This document shows positions 5,419 to 6,405 of a stretch of DNA of 6,405 nucleotides, in pieces. Below the pieces are notes generated by a model that was not told the DNA's origin, did not search any database, and saw only the letters and a program-made list of their open reading frames with translations. This DNA is from Gemmatimonadota bacterium (GTDB lineage Bacteria; Gemmatimonadota; Gemmatimonadetes; Gemmatimonadales; GWC2-71-9): assembly GCA_029884275.1 (NCBI GenBank), contig JAOUIC010000105.1, positions 1 through 6,405 on the forward strand, written 5' to 3'. The first letter of the stretch is position 1, and each line of letters starts with the position of its first letter. The translations under genes were made by a program, and so were the position numbers.

Positions 5419-6024
5419 CTACTTGTGCCAGGCCACGCCGACGGCCACACCCTCGTAGTCGCCGATCGCGCCGCTCACCCGGATCTCGAAGGCCTTGCTC
5501 AGCGCGACATCGACACCGAGGCCGAGGGCGAAGAGCACCTCGTCATCGAAGTCCCCGAACCAGGGAGCGATGATCGGGTGGGCGTAGGGCGTAAACGAGA
5601 CGTTCGAGTCCTCGAGCTCGATCTGTCGGCCGATGCTGAACCCGAACGGAATCGAGAATCCGCTGTTGCCGTCGGAGAAGAGCGCGCCGAATCCGGCGGT
5701 GAGGGATCCGTCGAGCGGGATGTCCTCGGAGTGCTTGAGCACCGCCATCCGGCCGTCAATGCCAATGCCGAACGCCGCGTCCGGCTCGATGTCGATGAAA
5801 CCGGCGGTGAGGCCAAGGTCGAAGCTCTTCCGGGCGAAGCGGAAGCCTCCTTCGAGGGCCACATCGGCCGCGTCGCCGGGATCGGAGATATAGCCGTTGA
5901 TCTCGGTCTTGGTGAAGGCCTGGTAGGGGCTCCGGAACACCGGGGTCCCGAGCACCTGGGCCGAGGCGACCTCGGTCGCCAGCATTCCGATGAGCAGCAC
6001 CGCAAGAGTCACGCGACGATTCAT
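5419..6024 (-). CDS. Predicted outer-membrane beta-barrel protein co-encoded with the ATP synthase operon
   Basis: This 201-residue protein has a clean Sec signal (NRR, then VTLAVLLIGMLATEV, cleavage after ASA at 22 before Gln23). The mature part alternates hydrophobic and polar residues in short strands split by Gly/Asp turns: AADVALEGGFRFA, SFDLGLTAGFIDI, AAFGIGIDGRMAVL, GSLTAGFGALF, FSIPFGFSIGRQIEL, VLFALGLGVDVAL and EIRVSGAIGDYEGVAVGVAW. This suggests a small barrel of roughly 8-10 strands. The protein is acidic and ends AWHK rather than in the usual aromatic residue. The ATG overlaps the atpC stop (ATGA), and GGAGG lies 4 nt upstream within the stretch AAGGGGGAGGGG. The arrangement implies transcription with atpD-atpC and translational coupling. 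It resembles the barrel at 4593-5258 in order and motifs. A role in energy coupling is not implied by the sequence; the function is unknown. Confidence 0.8.
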   Translation of the reverse strand: MNRRVTLAVLLIGMLATEVASAQVLGTPVFRSPYQAFTKTEINGYISDPGDAADVALEGGFRFARKSFDLGLTAGFIDIEPDAAFGIGIDGRMAVLKHSEDIPLDGSLTAGFGALFSDGNSGFSIPFGFSIGRQIELEDSNVSFTPYAHPIIAPWFGDFDDEVLFALGLGVDVALSKAFEIRVSGAIGDYEGVAVGVAWHK

Positions 6025-6275
6025 TTCCCCTCCCCCTTGACCTGTTCCGCAACCACGCGGACGGTGTTGTGAATGGCCTGCAGGAATCCTCCGTCTACGG
6101 TGAAGCGATGCGTGGCGCCACCGGCCTTCACCACCAGCGGCCCGCGGCCCAGCAGCGTCATGAACGGCGCGTGGCGCGGCAGGATGCCGACCTGGCCGTC
6201 GGAGGCCGGCGCGGTGACCGCATCGGCTTCGCCGTCGAAGATAGCGGCCTCGGGGGAGATGACCGTGACCCGCAT
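6021..6275 (-). CDS. atpC: F-type ATP synthase epsilon subunit, short form without C-terminal helical domain
   Basis: This 84-residue protein is the N-terminal beta-sandwich of epsilon (PF02823). It binds gamma and the c-ring in the central stalk of F1Fo at the cytoplasmic side of the inner membrane. VTVISPEAAIFDGEADAV, then SDGQVGILPRHAPFMTLL and a VDGGFLQAIHNTVRVVAEQ stretch match E. coli epsilon position by position. E. coli epsilon has 139 residues; here the protein stops after VAEQVKGEGK, at the domain boundary, so the two C-terminal helices that inhibit ATP hydrolysis are absent. The ATG at 6275 overlaps the atpD stop (TGATG), so it is chosen over the GTG at 6278. The next gene overlaps its stop (ATGA), so the short length does not look like a frameshift. 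The identity is secure. Confidence 0.95.
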   Translation of the reverse strand: MRVTVISPEAAIFDGEADAVTAPASDGQVGILPRHAPFMTLLGRGPLVVKAGGATHRFTVDGGFLQAIHNTVRVVAEQVKGEGK

Positions 6276-6405
6276 CACGAACTCGCCAGCTTCTTGGCCT
6301 TCTCCACCGCCTCCTCGATGCTGCCCACCATGTAGAAGGCCTGCTCGGGGAGATCGTCGAACTCGCCTGACAGGATCCGCTCGAAGCTCTCGATGGTGTC
6401 CTGCA
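6275..6405 (-). CDS. atpD: F-type ATP synthase beta subunit, C-terminal 42 residues only
   Basis: The minus strand from the window edge encodes the last 42 residues of the catalytic beta subunit. The end reads SFERILSGEFDDLPEQAFY, then MVGSIEEAVEKAKKLASS, followed by TGA at 6277-6275. The LPEQAFYMVGSIEEAVEKAKKL stretch is nearly identical to E. coli AtpD and is diagnostic of the C-terminal domain next to the DELSEED region. The rest of the gene, including the Walker motifs, lies outside the window. The stop overlaps the atpC start by one base (TGATG), as in a tight operon. Placing only atpD and atpC here, without the other F1Fo genes seen, allows either a full operon upstream or a split operon. 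Confidence 0.95.
   Translation of the reverse strand, partial: QDTIESFERILSGEFDDLPEQAFYMVGSIEEAVEKAKKLASS

Noticed and set aside
5259..5450. Upstream extension of the barrel gene at 4593-5258 to an ATG at 5450
   Set aside because: It would run through the terminator hairpin and overlap the end of the next gene. The signal peptide and GGAGG mark ATG 5258.
5425..6072. Plus-strand open frame (215 codons) opposite the barrel gene and atpC
   Set aside because: Mirror frame of two well-supported minus-strand genes; composition is Glu/Gly/Arg/Val repeats with no domain.
1..6405. CRISPR arrays, insertion sequences, tRNA or rRNA genes
   Set aside because: No spaced direct repeats, transposase motifs, terminal repeats or tRNA-like cloverleaf elements were seen on either strand.

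Overview
The window looks like ordinary chromosome from a high-GC, double-membraned (LPS-type) bacterium. It holds a Kdo transferase, two outer-membrane beta-barrels with Sec signals, two lipoproteins and the end of an F-type ATP synthase operon. The protein styles suggest a Gemmatimonadota-like lineage: a TPM-domain protein with the AKAEIGDRARN stretch, a KHDLWP-type WaaA and a very short AtpC. This placement is inference, as there is no rRNA or other marker gene here. I see no mobile element, CRISPR array, tRNA or prophage, and no region over 300 bases without a gene.

Layout. (1) 1-712, minus: a TPM-domain (YgcG-like) exported membrane protein whose 3' end lies outside the window. (2) 711-2160, plus: a probable two-gene operon of a coiled-coil lipoprotein and a membrane-anchored DsbA-like thiol oxidoreductase. 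Its first start codon overlaps the start codon of the TPM gene on the other strand. (3) 2173-2913, minus: a CPBP-family intramembrane protease, convergent with the DsbA gene (12 bp apart). (4) 2926-4191, plus: waaA/kdtA, divergent from the CPBP gene with only 12 bp between start codons and a symmetric TAATCTA core shared by both. (5) 4222-5258, minus: a two-gene unit of an outer-membrane barrel followed by a small lipoprotein, overlapping by 4 nt, with a candidate promoter upstream. (6) 5419-6405, minus: the end of atpD, then a short atpC, then a second barrel gene, joined by overlapping stop and start codons and closed by a strong hairpin.

Most genes act in or across the envelope: LPS core priming, thiol oxidation, membrane proteolysis, barrels and lipoproteins. 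The points most worth a second look are the dense divergent start regions with likely leaderless transcripts, the epsilon subunit that lacks its regulatory C-terminal domain, and a pair of barrel paralogues, one of which is translationally coupled to atpC. I did not find evidence for a wholly new multi-gene system.
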